64,000 bases of DNA. Origin: an uncultured Prevotellaceae bacterium (lineage in GTDB: Bacteria; Bacteroidota; Bacteroidia; Bacteroidales; Bacteroidaceae). Below, piece by piece: positions 49,067 through 58,121 of the stretch; the stretch's first letter is position 1; every line of letters starts with the position of its first letter. The position numbers and the translations under genes were made by a program. The notes under the pieces were generated by a model. It was given only the letters and a program-made list of their open reading frames with translations. It did no database searches and was not told where the DNA came from. The stretch lies in the NCBI GenBank assembly GCA_946415365.1, contig CAMKSE010000010.1, forward strand, positions 62,001-126,000, in the 5' to 3' direction.

Positions 49067-50293
49067 TTGAAGATTGAAATTAAGGAATTGAGGAGATTAA
49101 GATATATTATAATAGGTGTGATGCTGTGTGTGGCCTGTGTCGCGAACGCCAAGGGTTTCACACTGGTTATTGATGCTGGACACGGCGGAGATGATACAGG
49201 TGCCGTCGGACCTGGAAAGGTGAGGGAGAAGGACCTGACCCTGAGGTATGCCCTCGCTTTCGGGAAGATGGTGGAGCAGAACTGCCCTGACGTGAAGGTC
49301 ATATACACCCGTAAGACAGACCGTTTTGTGGAACTGTACCGTCGGGCGGAGATAGCCAACAGGAACAAGGCCGACCTTTTTATCTCTATCCACATCAATG
49401 CCCTGCCTAAAGGAAAGGTGGCACACGGATTCCAGACCTATACGCTCGGTACGAGCAAACGGACCGGCAAGAAGACGGGTGTGCTGGAGAACCTTGAGGT
49501 GGCAAAGCGTGAGAATGCCGTGATCCTCATGGAGAAGGACTACCAGCAGACTTATCAGGGCTACGATCCCAATTCACCGGAGAGTGATATCATGTTTGAG
49601 TTTATTCAGGACAAGAACATGGAGAACTCCGTGGAGTTGGCCAAGTACATGCAGAAATACGTGTGTCAGGCCACGGGCCGTCAGGATATGGGTGCCCAGC
49701 AGGACAATCTCGCCGTGCTGCGTCTGTCGTCAATGCCTGGCTGTCTGGTGGAGTGTGGTTTCATCTCCACACGCGACGAGGAGAGCTTTATGAATTCCAA
49801 AGGTGCTTCTGAGAGATATGCCCATGGACTCTATAATGCCTTCGTGGCCTACCTGAAGCATCATGGTGGCAGTGGGAATATCTCCTATATGCCTGTGCCT
49901 GAGGCAGAGGTGGAGCCGGTGGTTAAGACTGAGGAGCCTGTGCAGCCACGTTCTGAAGAGTCTGCCCTGCCACAGTCTGAGAAGCCTGTGCAGCCAAGGC
50001 CTGAGGAGCCTGTAGCTCCCGTTGTATCCGCTCCTGTGTTCAAGGTGCAGATCATGACCAGTTCCACTAAGCTGAAGGCCAGTGATGCCCGTTTAAAGGG
50101 CCTGAAGGAAGCCTCCAATTATAAGGAGGGCGGACTGTATAAGTACACGGTCGGCTCGTCGACCAACTACAATGAGATGTATCGTCTTCGCAAGGATCTG
50201 GTAAAACGATTCCCGGAGGCTTTCATTGTGGCCTTCAGGGATGGCGTACGAATGGACATCAACGAGGCCATCAGGGAGTTTAAGAAGAAGTGA
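49067..50293 (+). CDS. N-acetylmuramoyl-L-alanine amidase with SPOR-like tail
   Basis: 408 residues. Start is TTG 49067, inside ATTGAAA-repeat sequence, or more likely TTG 49088, which follows AAGGA and gives a signal peptide (LRRLRYIIIGVMLCVACVAN). The Amidase_3 zinc domain: VIDAGHGGDDTGAVG (first His), ELYRRAEIANRNKADLFISI HIN (second His), and VLRLSSMPGCLVECGFIS with the catalytic Glu. A Pro/Glu-rich linker (about 285-325, VQPRSEESALPQSEKPVQPR) leads to a SPOR-like domain (FKVQIMTSSTKL...) that would bind bare glycan at division sites. It cleaves peptide stems during daughter-cell separation. It is followed by mlaD. Confidence 0.9.
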   Translation: MKIEIKELRRLRYIIIGVMLCVACVANAKGFTLVIDAGHGGDDTGAVGPGKVREKDLTLRYALAFGKMVEQNCPDVKVIYTRKTDRFVELYRRAEIANRNKADLFISIHINALPKGKVAHGFQTYTLGTSKRTGKKTGVLENLEVAKRENAVILMEKDYQQTYQGYDPNSPESDIMFEFIQDKNMENSVELAKYMQKYVCQATGRQDMGAQQDNLAVLRLSSMPGCLVECGFISTRDEESFMNSKGASERYAHGLYNAFVAYLKHHGGSGNISYMPVPEAEVEPVVKTEEPVQPRSEESALPQSEKPVQPRPEEPVAPVVSAPVFKVQIMTSSTKLKASDARLKGLKEASNYKEGGLYKYTVGSSTNYNEMYRLRKDLVKRFPEAFIVAFRDGVRMDINEAIREFKKK

Positions 50294-50313
50294 ATAGTGA
50301 AAAGTGAATAGAT

Positions 50314-51216
50314 ATGAAGAAGTTCAGTAAGGAAATACAGATTGCGCTCGTAGCGCTGGTGGGCATCGTGGTGCTCTATTTCGGTTTACAGTTCCTCAAG
50401 GGACTGACGGTGTTCTCTACCGACAAGAACTATTATGTAAAGTTCAGTGACATCAGCGGCCTTTCCGCATCCAGTCCCGTCTATGCCAACGGCTATAGGG
50501 TAGGTGTGGTGGAGAATATCATCTACGACTTTGAGAACCAAGGAGATATCGTGGCCGTTATGAGTATCAACAAAGATATGCGCATTCCCTCTGGCAGCCG
50601 TGCTGAGATTGCCAGCGACCTGTTGGGGAACATCAAGCTGGAGCTGAAGCTCGGTCCCAATTTCTCAGACATCATCGAACCGGGTGATACCATCAGTGGC
50701 GGTCTGCAGATGGGTGCTCTGGCCAAGGCTGCGGACATCATACCCCATGTGCAGTCCCTGCTGCCGAAACTCGACTCCATCCTTGCCAATGTCAATGCCC
50801 TGCTTTCCAATCCGGCCCTCAGTAACTCACTCAGTCATATCGACCAGCTGACAGGTAATCTCACCACTACCACCAGTGACCTGAACCGTCTGACAGCCGC
50901 CCTGAACAAGCAGGTGCCCCAGATGCTGGAGAATGCCGACGGACTGTTGGCTAATACCAACAACCTGACGCATAACCTGAGCGAACTGGACCTTGCCGGT
51001 ACCATGCAGAAGGTAGACCTCACCCTGCGTAACTTAGAGCAGATGACGGCCAAGCTGAACAGTAATGACGGTACCCTCGGTCTGCTGATGCGTGACCCTG
51101 GACTCTATAACAACCTGAATGCTACGATGATGCATGCCGACTCTTTGATGATTGATCTCAAGCAGCATCCCAAACGGTACGTTCACTTCTCAGTTTTCGG
51201 TAAAAAAGACAAGTAA
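50314..51216 (+). CDS. MlaD/MCE-family lipid-transport protein
   Basis: 300 residues. One N-terminal membrane helix (IQIALVALVGIVVLYFGLQF) and the MCE domain: YYVKFSDISGLSASSPVYAN, GYRVGVVENI and IPSGSRAEIASDLLGNIKLE. The rest is a helical, Asn/Leu-rich coiled coil (LPKLDSILANVNALLSNPAL). MlaD forms a periplasmic hexamer in ABC-type phospholipid transport. The permease and ATPase are not adjacent here. The 20-bp gap to the amidase gene consists of AGTGAATAG repeats. Confidence 0.88.
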   Translation: MKKFSKEIQIALVALVGIVVLYFGLQFLKGLTVFSTDKNYYVKFSDISGLSASSPVYANGYRVGVVENIIYDFENQGDIVAVMSINKDMRIPSGSRAEIASDLLGNIKLELKLGPNFSDIIEPGDTISGGLQMGALAKAADIIPHVQSLLPKLDSILANVNALLSNPALSNSLSHIDQLTGNLTTTTSDLNRLTAALNKQVPQMLENADGLLANTNNLTHNLSELDLAGTMQKVDLTLRNLEQMTAKLNSNDGTLGLLMRDPGLYNNLNATMMHADSLMIDLKQHPKRYVHFSVFGKKDK

Positions 51217-51590
51217 ATAGAAATTGTCTAAATAAAGGCGTAGGTTGTTGCATTCTTCTTTGAATGTGCCGAAACCCCTCTGTCTTCGTAGCATTCCGAC
51301 AAGTCGGGTGGTCTTTCCGGCTGATTTCCGGTAATTGAAGCAAATGGTATATCTGATTGAAATACAAGAACTTGTAATTTTGCAATACCCATTTTGAATA
51401 GCTTGGTACGTGAAACATCCTAACCCTCGCAGTGTTAGCAAGTTACGTTGTTTTGTACACACATCGACCACTTCCGTGGATTTGCAGGATTGAAAAAAAA
51501 TAGCGAACTTTGCACCGCAATTATAAATCGCAAGCCTAAGTCTTGTATTATAAAATGTCTATTAGAATAAAGTAAATAAAGGAACGCCGA
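51217..51590 (+). other. Intergenic region upstream of dnaA
   Basis: No gene seen. Two promoter-like sites: TAATTTTG at about 51375, with no gene directly behind it (a small RNA is possible), and TTTG (51481) plus GAACTTTG (51505), which fits dnaA. Only one weak DnaA-box-like TTGTACACA is present, so there is no evidence for oriC here. Confidence 0.45.
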
Positions 51591-52997
51591 ATGAACAATA
51601 ATCACCAGGCGCTTTGGGATGAATGCCTCCGTCTGATTCAGGCCAACGTCACAGAGCAACAGTTTAAAACGTGGTTCGCACCAATCGTCTTCGAGTCTTA
51701 CTCGGAGAAGGAGCAGATGCTTCTGGTGCAGGTTCCGAGCTCGTACGTGTGCGAGTACTTGGAGCAGTACTACGTGGGACTGTTAAGCAAGGTGCTTGCC
51801 CGTGTGTTCGGTTCCGGCGTGCGGCTCAGTTACCGTATTGTGACTGTGAAGGCCCAGCGTAATGTGACTGTGGACGTAGAGAGTGACGGTGTGACCCTTG
51901 AGGCTCAGCCAACCACCCGTGCCAACCAGTCGCCGACCGTGCTCGATGCTGCCACACCGCAGCAGCTGAACCCCCAGCTCGACGTCAAGAAGACCTTCCA
52001 GAACTTCATTGAGGGTGATTCTAACAAGCTGCCTCGTACCGTCGGACTGTCCATTGCGGAACATCCTGGAAAGACCACCTTCAATCCTTTCTTTATTTAT
52101 GGACCTTCAGGTTGCGGAAAGACGCATCTGATCAATGCCATTGGTGTGCGTTGTAAGGAGACCTATCCTCAGAAGCGGGTGCTCTATGTCTCTGCCCGTC
52201 TCTTTCAGGTGCAGTACACCGACTCCGTGCGCCACAATACCACCAACGACTTCATCAACTTCTACCAGAGCATCGATGTGCTGATCGTCGATGATATCCA
52301 GGAGTGGATGAACTCTCCCAAGACGCTCGATACTTTCTTCCATATCTTCGACCACCTGTTCCGTATCGGCAAGCAGATCATTCTGGCCTCTGACCGTCCT
52401 CCGGTGGATCTTCAGGGTGTGAAGGACCGTCTGCTCACGCGTTTCGCCTGTGGTCTGATAGCCGAGCTCGAGAAGCCCAATGTGCAGTTGTGCATCGACA
52501 TTCTCAATGCCAAGTGCCGTCGTGACGGTCTGAAGATTCCTGCCGATGTCATCCAGTATATCGCTGAGACGGCCAATGGCAGCGTCCGCGACCTGGAGGG
52601 TGTGGTGAACTCACTGATGGCTTATTCCATCGTCTACAACACCCATCTCGACATGCGTCTTGCCGAACGTATCGTCAAGCGTGCCGTGAAGGTCGACAAC
52701 CACCCGCTGACCATCGACGATATCCTTGAGAAGGTGTGCCGTCACTACAATGTCGAGCAGCGTCAGGTGTTCAGCAAAAGCCGCAAGCGTGAGTTGGTGC
52801 AGGTGCGCCAGGTGTCAATGTATCTGGCCCAGAAGTACACGAAGATGCCGGCTGGTCGTATCGGACAGCTGATCGGCAACCGTGACCACTCCACCGTCAT
52901 CCACTCCTGCAACGCCGTCGAGCAGCGTCTGAAGGTCGATATTACGTTCTCTGACGAAATCCGCAGTATCGAGAACTCCTTCAAACTTAAGAAATAA
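51591..52997 (+). CDS. dnaA: Chromosomal replication initiator DnaA
   Basis: 468 residues with all four domains: N-terminal ALWDECLRLIQANVTEQQFK, a variable linker (about 95-140), the AAA+ domain with Walker A GPSGCGKTH and Walker B VLIVDDIQ, and the C-terminal box-binding helix with GNRDHSTVIHSC. DnaA opens the origin at replication start. Walker A reads GPSGCGKTH and not the common GGVGLGKTH, as in other Bacteroidetes. The gene converges with the btuB-like gene with 22 bp between them, and is not beside dnaN or a DnaA-box cluster. Confidence 0.97.
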   Translation: MNNNHQALWDECLRLIQANVTEQQFKTWFAPIVFESYSEKEQMLLVQVPSSYVCEYLEQYYVGLLSKVLARVFGSGVRLSYRIVTVKAQRNVTVDVESDGVTLEAQPTTRANQSPTVLDAATPQQLNPQLDVKKTFQNFIEGDSNKLPRTVGLSIAEHPGKTTFNPFFIYGPSGCGKTHLINAIGVRCKETYPQKRVLYVSARLFQVQYTDSVRHNTTNDFINFYQSIDVLIVDDIQEWMNSPKTLDTFFHIFDHLFRIGKQIILASDRPPVDLQGVKDRLLTRFACGLIAELEKPNVQLCIDILNAKCRRDGLKIPADVIQYIAETANGSVRDLEGVVNSLMAYSIVYNTHLDMRLAERIVKRAVKVDNHPLTIDDILEKVCRHYNVEQRQVFSKSRKRELVQVRQVSMYLAQKYTKMPAGRIGQLIGNRDHSTVIHSCNAVEQRLKVDITFSDEIRSIENSFKLKK

Positions 52998-53019
52998 TTA
53001 AACTGTAAACCGTAAACAA

Positions 53020-55122
53020 TTATAGGTTGACACTGCTGCCAACGATCATCCAGCGTCCGGGCTGTGGAACGAGTCCGTAGTCGTGATAACGCGTGTCGAA
53101 CAGGTTGTTTGCTCCCACGTAGATTTCCCACTTTGCTTGCCGCCATGTCATACGGGCATCGGTGAGAACGTACGGTCTGTAGTCGCAGACCTGTCCTTCG
53201 AAGTCGGTATAGCTTCCCACACGGTCCTGCCAGCGCAGGTTGAGATCCAGAGAAAGTCTTTTGGTCAGGGGCAGCAGGGCATGTGCCACCAGTTTATGGC
53301 GCAGGTATTCCAGCGCATACTGCGACACGATGCCAGGCTCTTGTTTCTTGTCCTGATGAATGAGACTGTAAGACACGTGGAGAGTTGAAGACTTGTAATG
53401 GTACCGTGCGCCGATCTCGAGGCCGAGGCTGTTGATCTCGGTATGGTTCACACTCTGCCAGGTGGCATCGTCTCCTTTTGTCGTGTCCATGATCCAGTCG
53501 ATCATGTTTCTCCCTTGGTGGTACCAGAGAGCACATTGAAAATTGAAAATTGAATATTGAACATTGCATCCTGCTTCGATGGCGCTCATCTCCTCAGGCT
53601 TCAGGTGAGGGTCAGCACTGTAGCCCTGCAGTTTGTAGTACATTTCCGTGAATGATGGCATGCGCAGCGAGCTGTTGTACGAAGCGTGGAGTCGCCAGTG
53701 GGGTGAGGGACGATAGCTGACATCGATACCGGGATAGACCGTTATGTTCATGTTGCTCCAGGTGTTCTTCACGGCCACGATACCTGCTGATATTGTAAAA
53801 TTATTTAGCAGTATGTTGTGCTCCAGATATCCGCTTATGTTTGTTCGGTTCACGCCCAGAGTATAGTCGCGGTCAGTGCCGCTGATGTGATGTGTCTGTG
53901 CCAGTGGCTCCCCGAGGTTGCCGCTGACAAGGTCCTCGTTCCGCAGTTCCGCACCAAGTGCAGTTCTGTTTCTTATCCGGTCAGGGTCTGCGGTATTCCA
54001 GTCAAAATAGGTATTGAAGCTGACTCCGTAAACGTCGGTTCGGTTGTAGTTGTACTTCATCACCTCCGGTCTGTCTCGGTAGCCCTCGTAATGGTCACGG
54101 TTCTGGTTCCAATAGACGTTGCCGCTTAGGTGCAGTCTTCCGCGCTTGCTCTCTCCCTGTATGGCTGTGTAAAGTTTTGTGGTGTGTTCGTATTGCTCGT
54201 CGGCCTGCCATTTCGGAGAGGCCCAGAAGGTGCTGGACCCCCAGCCCTTGTCAGCCAGTCCCATGTGCCAGTGAAGCCTGAGGTCATCGTCCTCATACTG
54301 ACCCTGATAGAACGCTTTCGCCCCGCTGAAGTCGGTGTTCAGGTTGCCTGCCTTTGAACGGCTGTAGCCGTCGCTCCGGGAGTAGTTGGCGGAGAGGGAA
54401 TTGGAAAAGGAGACAGGAGTCAGGAGTCTGGAGTCAGTAGAATACCTGCCACCGACATGGAAGTAACCGTATGATCCGCCCTCAATATGTGCTTGAACAT
54501 TTCTCCTGTCTCCTGTCTCCTGACTCCTGACTCCTGTTACAATATTCACCGCCCCGACGAGCGACGAAGTGCCGTAGATCCTTCCTGCCGGACCTTCCAG
54601 CACCTCTATGCGGACGATGTCGTTGAGGTCAACGGGCAGGTCCATGGCATTGTGTCCTGTCTGCGGGTCACAGATGTTGATGCCATTGAGCAGTATGATG
54701 ATCTGCTCCGACGTGCCGCCGCGTATGGAGATGTCCGTTTGGGCACCGAGGGGTCCCCGTTGCCTGACATCCACGCCCACGGCGTATTTCAGTAAGTCGT
54801 TGACACTTTGTACGGGAGCCTGCGCAAAGTCCGCCTTCTCCAGTACAGTTACCATTCTCGCTGCCTGACTCCTGGTCAGTGGCGCCCTCGAGCCGGTCAC
54901 GCAGACCTCCTCGAGCATCATCTCCCGTGCCGTCGTGGTGGCGGTGGAGTCGGTGACGATGGGATCCGTCGCTACACTCTCCGCCGAGGCGTAGGTCAGC
55001 GTGGCTACTGAGAGCACGCTGCATACCACCTCTCTGCCCAGACAGGCAAACAGTGAGTAGCCCTTGTTCCCGAAATGCCGGAACACGAGCACCTGGCGCT
55101 TGTTGAATAGTGGCTTGTACAT
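53020..55122 (-). CDS. TonB-dependent outer-membrane receptor, BtuB-like
   Basis: 700 residues from ATG 55122; an upstream ATG lies before the -7 box. Long signal region (GYSLFACLGREVVCSVLSVA). The plug domain shows NDLLKYAVGVDVRQRGPLGA, DISIRGGTSEQIIILLNGI and RIEVLEGPAGRIYGTSSLVG. A 22-strand-type barrel ends with NNLFDTRYHDYGLVPQPGRW. Similarity is closest to cobalamin receptors, but the ligand is not certain and no cobalamin riboswitch is visible upstream. Two repeat families lie in frame: GGAGTCA-type DNA (encoding VRSQETGDRR and TDSRLLTPVS) and ATTGAAA-type DNA (encoding QYSIFNFQ), each at likely extracellular loops. Confidence 0.85.
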   Translation of the reverse strand: MYKPLFNKRQVLVFRHFGNKGYSLFACLGREVVCSVLSVATLTYASAESVATDPIVTDSTATTTAREMMLEEVCVTGSRAPLTRSQAARMVTVLEKADFAQAPVQSVNDLLKYAVGVDVRQRGPLGAQTDISIRGGTSEQIIILLNGINICDPQTGHNAMDLPVDLNDIVRIEVLEGPAGRIYGTSSLVGAVNIVTGVRSQETGDRRNVQAHIEGGSYGYFHVGGRYSTDSRLLTPVSFSNSLSANYSRSDGYSRSKAGNLNTDFSGAKAFYQGQYEDDDLRLHWHMGLADKGWGSSTFWASPKWQADEQYEHTTKLYTAIQGESKRGRLHLSGNVYWNQNRDHYEGYRDRPEVMKYNYNRTDVYGVSFNTYFDWNTADPDRIRNRTALGAELRNEDLVSGNLGEPLAQTHHISGTDRDYTLGVNRTNISGYLEHNILLNNFTISAGIVAVKNTWSNMNITVYPGIDVSYRPSPHWRLHASYNSSLRMPSFTEMYYKLQGYSADPHLKPEEMSAIEAGCNVQYSIFNFQCALWYHQGRNMIDWIMDTTKGDDATWQSVNHTEINSLGLEIGARYHYKSSTLHVSYSLIHQDKKQEPGIVSQYALEYLRHKLVAHALLPLTKRLSLDLNLRWQDRVGSYTDFEGQVCDYRPYVLTDARMTWRQAKWEIYVGANNLFDTRYHDYGLVPQPGRWMIVGSSVNL
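53535..53566. repeat. ATTGAAA repeat inside the btuB-like gene
   Basis: Four units, in frame on the minus strand (NVQYSIFNFQ). Same unit as 31199-31240. Confidence 0.85.
54406..54540. repeat. GGAGTCAGGAGTC-type repeats inside the btuB-like gene
   Basis: Two clusters on opposite orientation: GGAGACAGGAGTCAGGAGTC at about 54408-54433 and CTCCTGTCTCCTGACTCCTG-type units at about 54503-54537. The intervening codons are normal. Related runs lie at 35631-35651 in fkp and about 24084-24102. Confidence 0.8.
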
Positions 55123-55163
55123 GTTCTGAATACTAAAAATGGTCTTTTCTATGAAAAGCACTG

Positions 55164-55171
55164 CAAAGGTA
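55164..55171 (-). promoter_or_regulatory. -7 box TACCTTTG (minus) of the btuB-like gene
   Basis: CAAAGGTA on the plus strand, 41 bp from ATG 55122. Confidence 0.6.
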
Positions 55172-55358
55172 CGTCTTTTTGGGAAAACAACTGAATGTTA
55201 GTACAAAAATCTTACATATTTATCTGTTAAAATAAACAAAAAGACGAAAAAAGACCGTTTGTGCTTAATCAAAAATTGTAGATGGTAAAACTAGTTTAAT
55301 AGGATTGTTTTTCCTTTAATTAATGTTAAATATAGGCAATTAATCGATGAAAAGAATA

Positions 55359-55386
55359 TTTGGTTGAACAATTATTATTATCTTTG
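55359..55386 (+). promoter_or_regulatory. Promoter of the fimbrial operon: TTTG (55359) and TATCTTTG (55379)
   Basis: Both boxes are present, 20 bp start to start, 20 bp before ATG 55407. Confidence 0.7.
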
Positions 55387-55406
55387 CAATTAAAATAAAT
55401 TTTAAA

Positions 55407-56921
55407 ATGCGTATCAGATTAACCTGTTTCCATGTCCTTAAGCTATCCGCATTACTCCTGATGCTGATGGTTTCTTCCGCGCAGGCGCGCCAGCTGGCGT
55501 CGGTTGCGCACATGGATTCGGCCTATTCTGATTATCCCTATCTCCGCTTCGTGGAATATGGAGACTCCCTCGTGATGAACGATGAGGATTTCTTCGACGT
55601 TGCCGGCAAGGTGGTGTTCCCCGTCAATAAGTCCAGCCTGAATCTTTCTGACCAGTTCCTTCGTGAGCTCGACGAGAAAGTGCTTCCGGACATCAACCGC
55701 GACAGTCTGCAGCTTGTTCAGCTGATTATCCGCGGTGCGGCTTCACCCGAAGGTCCGGTCAAACTGAACCAGAAGCTGGGTTCCCAGCGTGCCCAGGCTC
55801 TTTTCGACTTTATCCAGTCTCGTCTGGCATTCCCTCTCAGCAGCCGCTATTTCTCTCTTGACGTGGATATTGAAGACTATTCCACGCTGTGTCTGATGAT
55901 GCGTCGTGCCAACGACCCGGACTATGGCTATGTCAGGGATCTCACCGACCGTTACGAAGGTCAGCCGGACCAGTTGAAGCGTAAGTTGCAGACGGCCCGT
56001 GGCGGACAGTTGTGGAACAGGCTCCTGAAAGAGTATTTCCCCGGTCTGCGCACAGCCCGCATCGTGCTGGTGTTCCGCCGTTATGTGCCTGTGGAACTCG
56101 AGGTGGAAGAGCCGGTGGTACCTGAACTGGATCCCGTCGTCCATGAGCAGTCGCCCGTCGTACTGGTGGAGCCCGGACTGCCTGAGGTGGACTCCATAGC
56201 GCCCGTGCCCGTTGGGACGCCTGCCGAGCCTGAGCCGGATACCATCCCCCGGCGTGAGTTCCTCTCCCTCAAGACCAACCTGTTGTTCTACGGTGTCTAT
56301 ATGCCCGGCTACAACCGCTGGTGCCCCATTCCCAATGTGGCAGTGGAGTACTACCCGAAGAATGGCCACTTTACTTTCGGCGCTTCCTTCGACTTCCCTT
56401 GGTGGCAGGACTACGACGCCCACAAGTATTTCCAGATCCGCAACTACCAGGTGGAGTCCCGTTACTACCTGCGCAGCGGCGATATGGACGCTAATCCTCC
56501 GGGAAAGGGTCCTGCCTTCCGTGGCCTCTACCTTCAGGGCTATGCCCATCTGGGACTCTTCGGCATCTGTTTCGATGCCGACCGCGGTTGGGTAGGAGAG
56601 GGCCTTGGTGCCGGTGTCGGAGCCGGCTACGTCATGGGTCTCTCCAAGAAAGGTCACTGGCGACTGGAGTTCGGTCTGCAGGTGGGCTTCTACGCCTGTA
56701 AGTACGACCCCTATCAGTATGAGAACCCCGTGGATCCCAACTACCGCGACCACCTGTACTATTATAAGTGGACCCAGGATCCGAGTCTGTTCAAGAAGCG
56801 TCAGTACCGTTACAGCTGGCTTGGTCCCACGCGCATCGGCGTGACGCTGACCTACGACCTGCTCTACCGCAGGGTACAGAAGAAAGGTGTCAGTTTCATT
56901 AATTACGAGAAAAGAAGATGA
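55407..56921 (+). CDS. OmpA-like/DUF3575 outer-membrane protein of fimbrial operon
   Basis: 504 residues. Signal peptide (LKLSALLLMLMVSSAQA). The OmpA-like part: VVFPVNKSSLNLSDQFLREL, RGAASPEGPVKLNQKLGSQR and AQALFDFIQ. A proline/valine/glutamate-rich linker (about 230-285) precedes the C-terminal DUF3575 barrel: LSLKTNLLFYGVYMPGYNRW, VAVEYYPKNGHFTFGASFDF and GWVGEGLGAGVGAGY. DUF3575 proteins head Mfa/Fim-type fimbrial operons in Bacteroidales and probably anchor or assemble the fimbria at the outer membrane. ATGA overlap with the next gene. Confidence 0.85.
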   Translation: MRIRLTCFHVLKLSALLLMLMVSSAQARQLASVAHMDSAYSDYPYLRFVEYGDSLVMNDEDFFDVAGKVVFPVNKSSLNLSDQFLRELDEKVLPDINRDSLQLVQLIIRGAASPEGPVKLNQKLGSQRAQALFDFIQSRLAFPLSSRYFSLDVDIEDYSTLCLMMRRANDPDYGYVRDLTDRYEGQPDQLKRKLQTARGGQLWNRLLKEYFPGLRTARIVLVFRRYVPVELEVEEPVVPELDPVVHEQSPVVLVEPGLPEVDSIAPVPVGTPAEPEPDTIPRREFLSLKTNLLFYGVYMPGYNRWCPIPNVAVEYYPKNGHFTFGASFDFPWWQDYDAHKYFQIRNYQVESRYYLRSGDMDANPPGKGPAFRGLYLQGYAHLGLFGICFDADRGWVGEGLGAGVGAGYVMGLSKKGHWRLEFGLQVGFYACKYDPYQYENPVDPNYRDHLYYYKWTQDPSLFKKRQYRYSWLGPTRIGVTLTYDLLYRRVQKKGVSFINYEKRR

Positions 56922-58102
56922 GAAGTAGCAGACGATATAACATGATGACGGTGACCCGCACGGCGATAGTCGTGTCGGTGCTCGCTATGCTCGTCTGCTG
57001 CATCCCCGAGCCGGAGCTGCACCTCTACGACAATGGCAACATCGACGTCAACCTGCCTATGATTGACATCAACCTCGATACCTATTGGGACTACGACCTG
57101 GAGACCACGTATGAGACGAAAAAGAACTGGCGCGACGAGTGGTATTACGGCTGGGACGAAGAAGACCAGCGCCTCTTCGGCAACATCGGCTATACCGCGC
57201 CCGAGGTGTTCCTGTTGCGCCGCTATTATACCGGATCCACGCCCTTCGTGCCCCATACCAGCGTACTCTCCGCCACCGTCAAGGGCCACAACTACAGGGC
57301 CCGTTACAACTGGGGCTACTGGGACATCCTCGTATGGAACGACGTGATCACCCCCGATGGTGTGCAGAGCCTGATCTTCGACGAGCAGACCTCGTTCGAC
57401 TATGTCACGGCCTATACCAACCAGTCGTTGACCCTCTCCCGCTACCAGGCTCCCCGCTATACTCGTTCGTTCTACCAGCCTGAGGAGCTGTTCGCGGCCT
57501 ATACCCAGGGTGTCGAGATCAACGAGGACCTGACGGGTTTCGAGTACGACCCTGTGAACGACGTTTATGTGAAGCATATCGATATGACCCTAGAACCCCT
57601 TACCTATATTTACCTCACCCAGGTGATCATTCACCACAACAACCGTAGGGTAGTAGGTGTGGACGGTTCTGGCAACCTCTCCGGTTTCGGACGCACTACG
57701 GTCCTCAACACCGGTATCACCGGCGAGGATGTGGTGACAGTCCACTACTACAACCGACTGAAATACAATTGTGAGAAAGATAGTGAGCTTGTGGATATCA
57801 TTGGCGGCCGCCTCCTTACCTTCGGTATCTGCGGCCAGAATGGCAACCGCATCAAGCACCGCGACGAGGTGACTGACGAGGTTCCACACTATCTTGATGT
57901 GACGATGCAGTTCAACAACGGTATCGACTCGACCTTCGTGTTCGACGTCACCGAGCAGGTGCGCCGCCGCTGGAAGGGTGGGGTCATCACCGTCGAACTG
58001 GATATGGATACCGTGCGTATCCCTACTCGTACTGGAGGCTCTGCCTTCGATGCTGTCGTGAAGGACTTCGAGGACGGAGGAACCCACGAAATAGATTTAT
58101 AA
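56918..58102 (+). CDS. DUF5119 lipoprotein, fimbrial anchor type
   Basis: 394 residues. The N terminus (TAIVVSVLAMLVCCIPEPEL) has a lipobox-like L-V-C-C. PEPELHLYDNGNIDVNLPMI, WRDEWYYGWDE and SVLSATVKGHNYRARYNWGY are features of DUF5119, a family encoded next to fimbrillins. It probably serves as an anchor or minor subunit. It overlaps the DUF3575 gene by 4 bp and is followed after 19 bp by a fimbrillin gene, so they form one operon. Confidence 0.78.
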   Translation: MRSSRRYNMMTVTRTAIVVSVLAMLVCCIPEPELHLYDNGNIDVNLPMIDINLDTYWDYDLETTYETKKNWRDEWYYGWDEEDQRLFGNIGYTAPEVFLLRRYYTGSTPFVPHTSVLSATVKGHNYRARYNWGYWDILVWNDVITPDGVQSLIFDEQTSFDYVTAYTNQSLTLSRYQAPRYTRSFYQPEELFAAYTQGVEINEDLTGFEYDPVNDVYVKHIDMTLEPLTYIYLTQVIIHHNNRRVVGVDGSGNLSGFGRTTVLNTGITGEDVVTVHYYNRLKYNCEKDSELVDIIGGRLLTFGICGQNGNRIKHRDEVTDEVPHYLDVTMQFNNGIDSTFVFDVTEQVRRRWKGGVITVELDMDTVRIPTRTGGSAFDAVVKDFEDGGTHEIDL

Positions 58103-58121
58103 ACTTAAAAGCGAAATCAAA

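Noticed and set aside
51217..51590. oriC next to dnaA
   Set aside because: Only one weak DnaA-box-like site and no AT-rich iteron cluster were seen.
55172..55400. A cobalamin riboswitch upstream of the BtuB-like gene
   Set aside because: The region is AT-rich and lacks a recognisable B12 box.
55743..56753. A 336-codon frame antisense to the DUF3575 gene
   Set aside because: Shadow of a high-GC coding frame; the sense strand has a signal peptide and OmpA/DUF3575 motifs.
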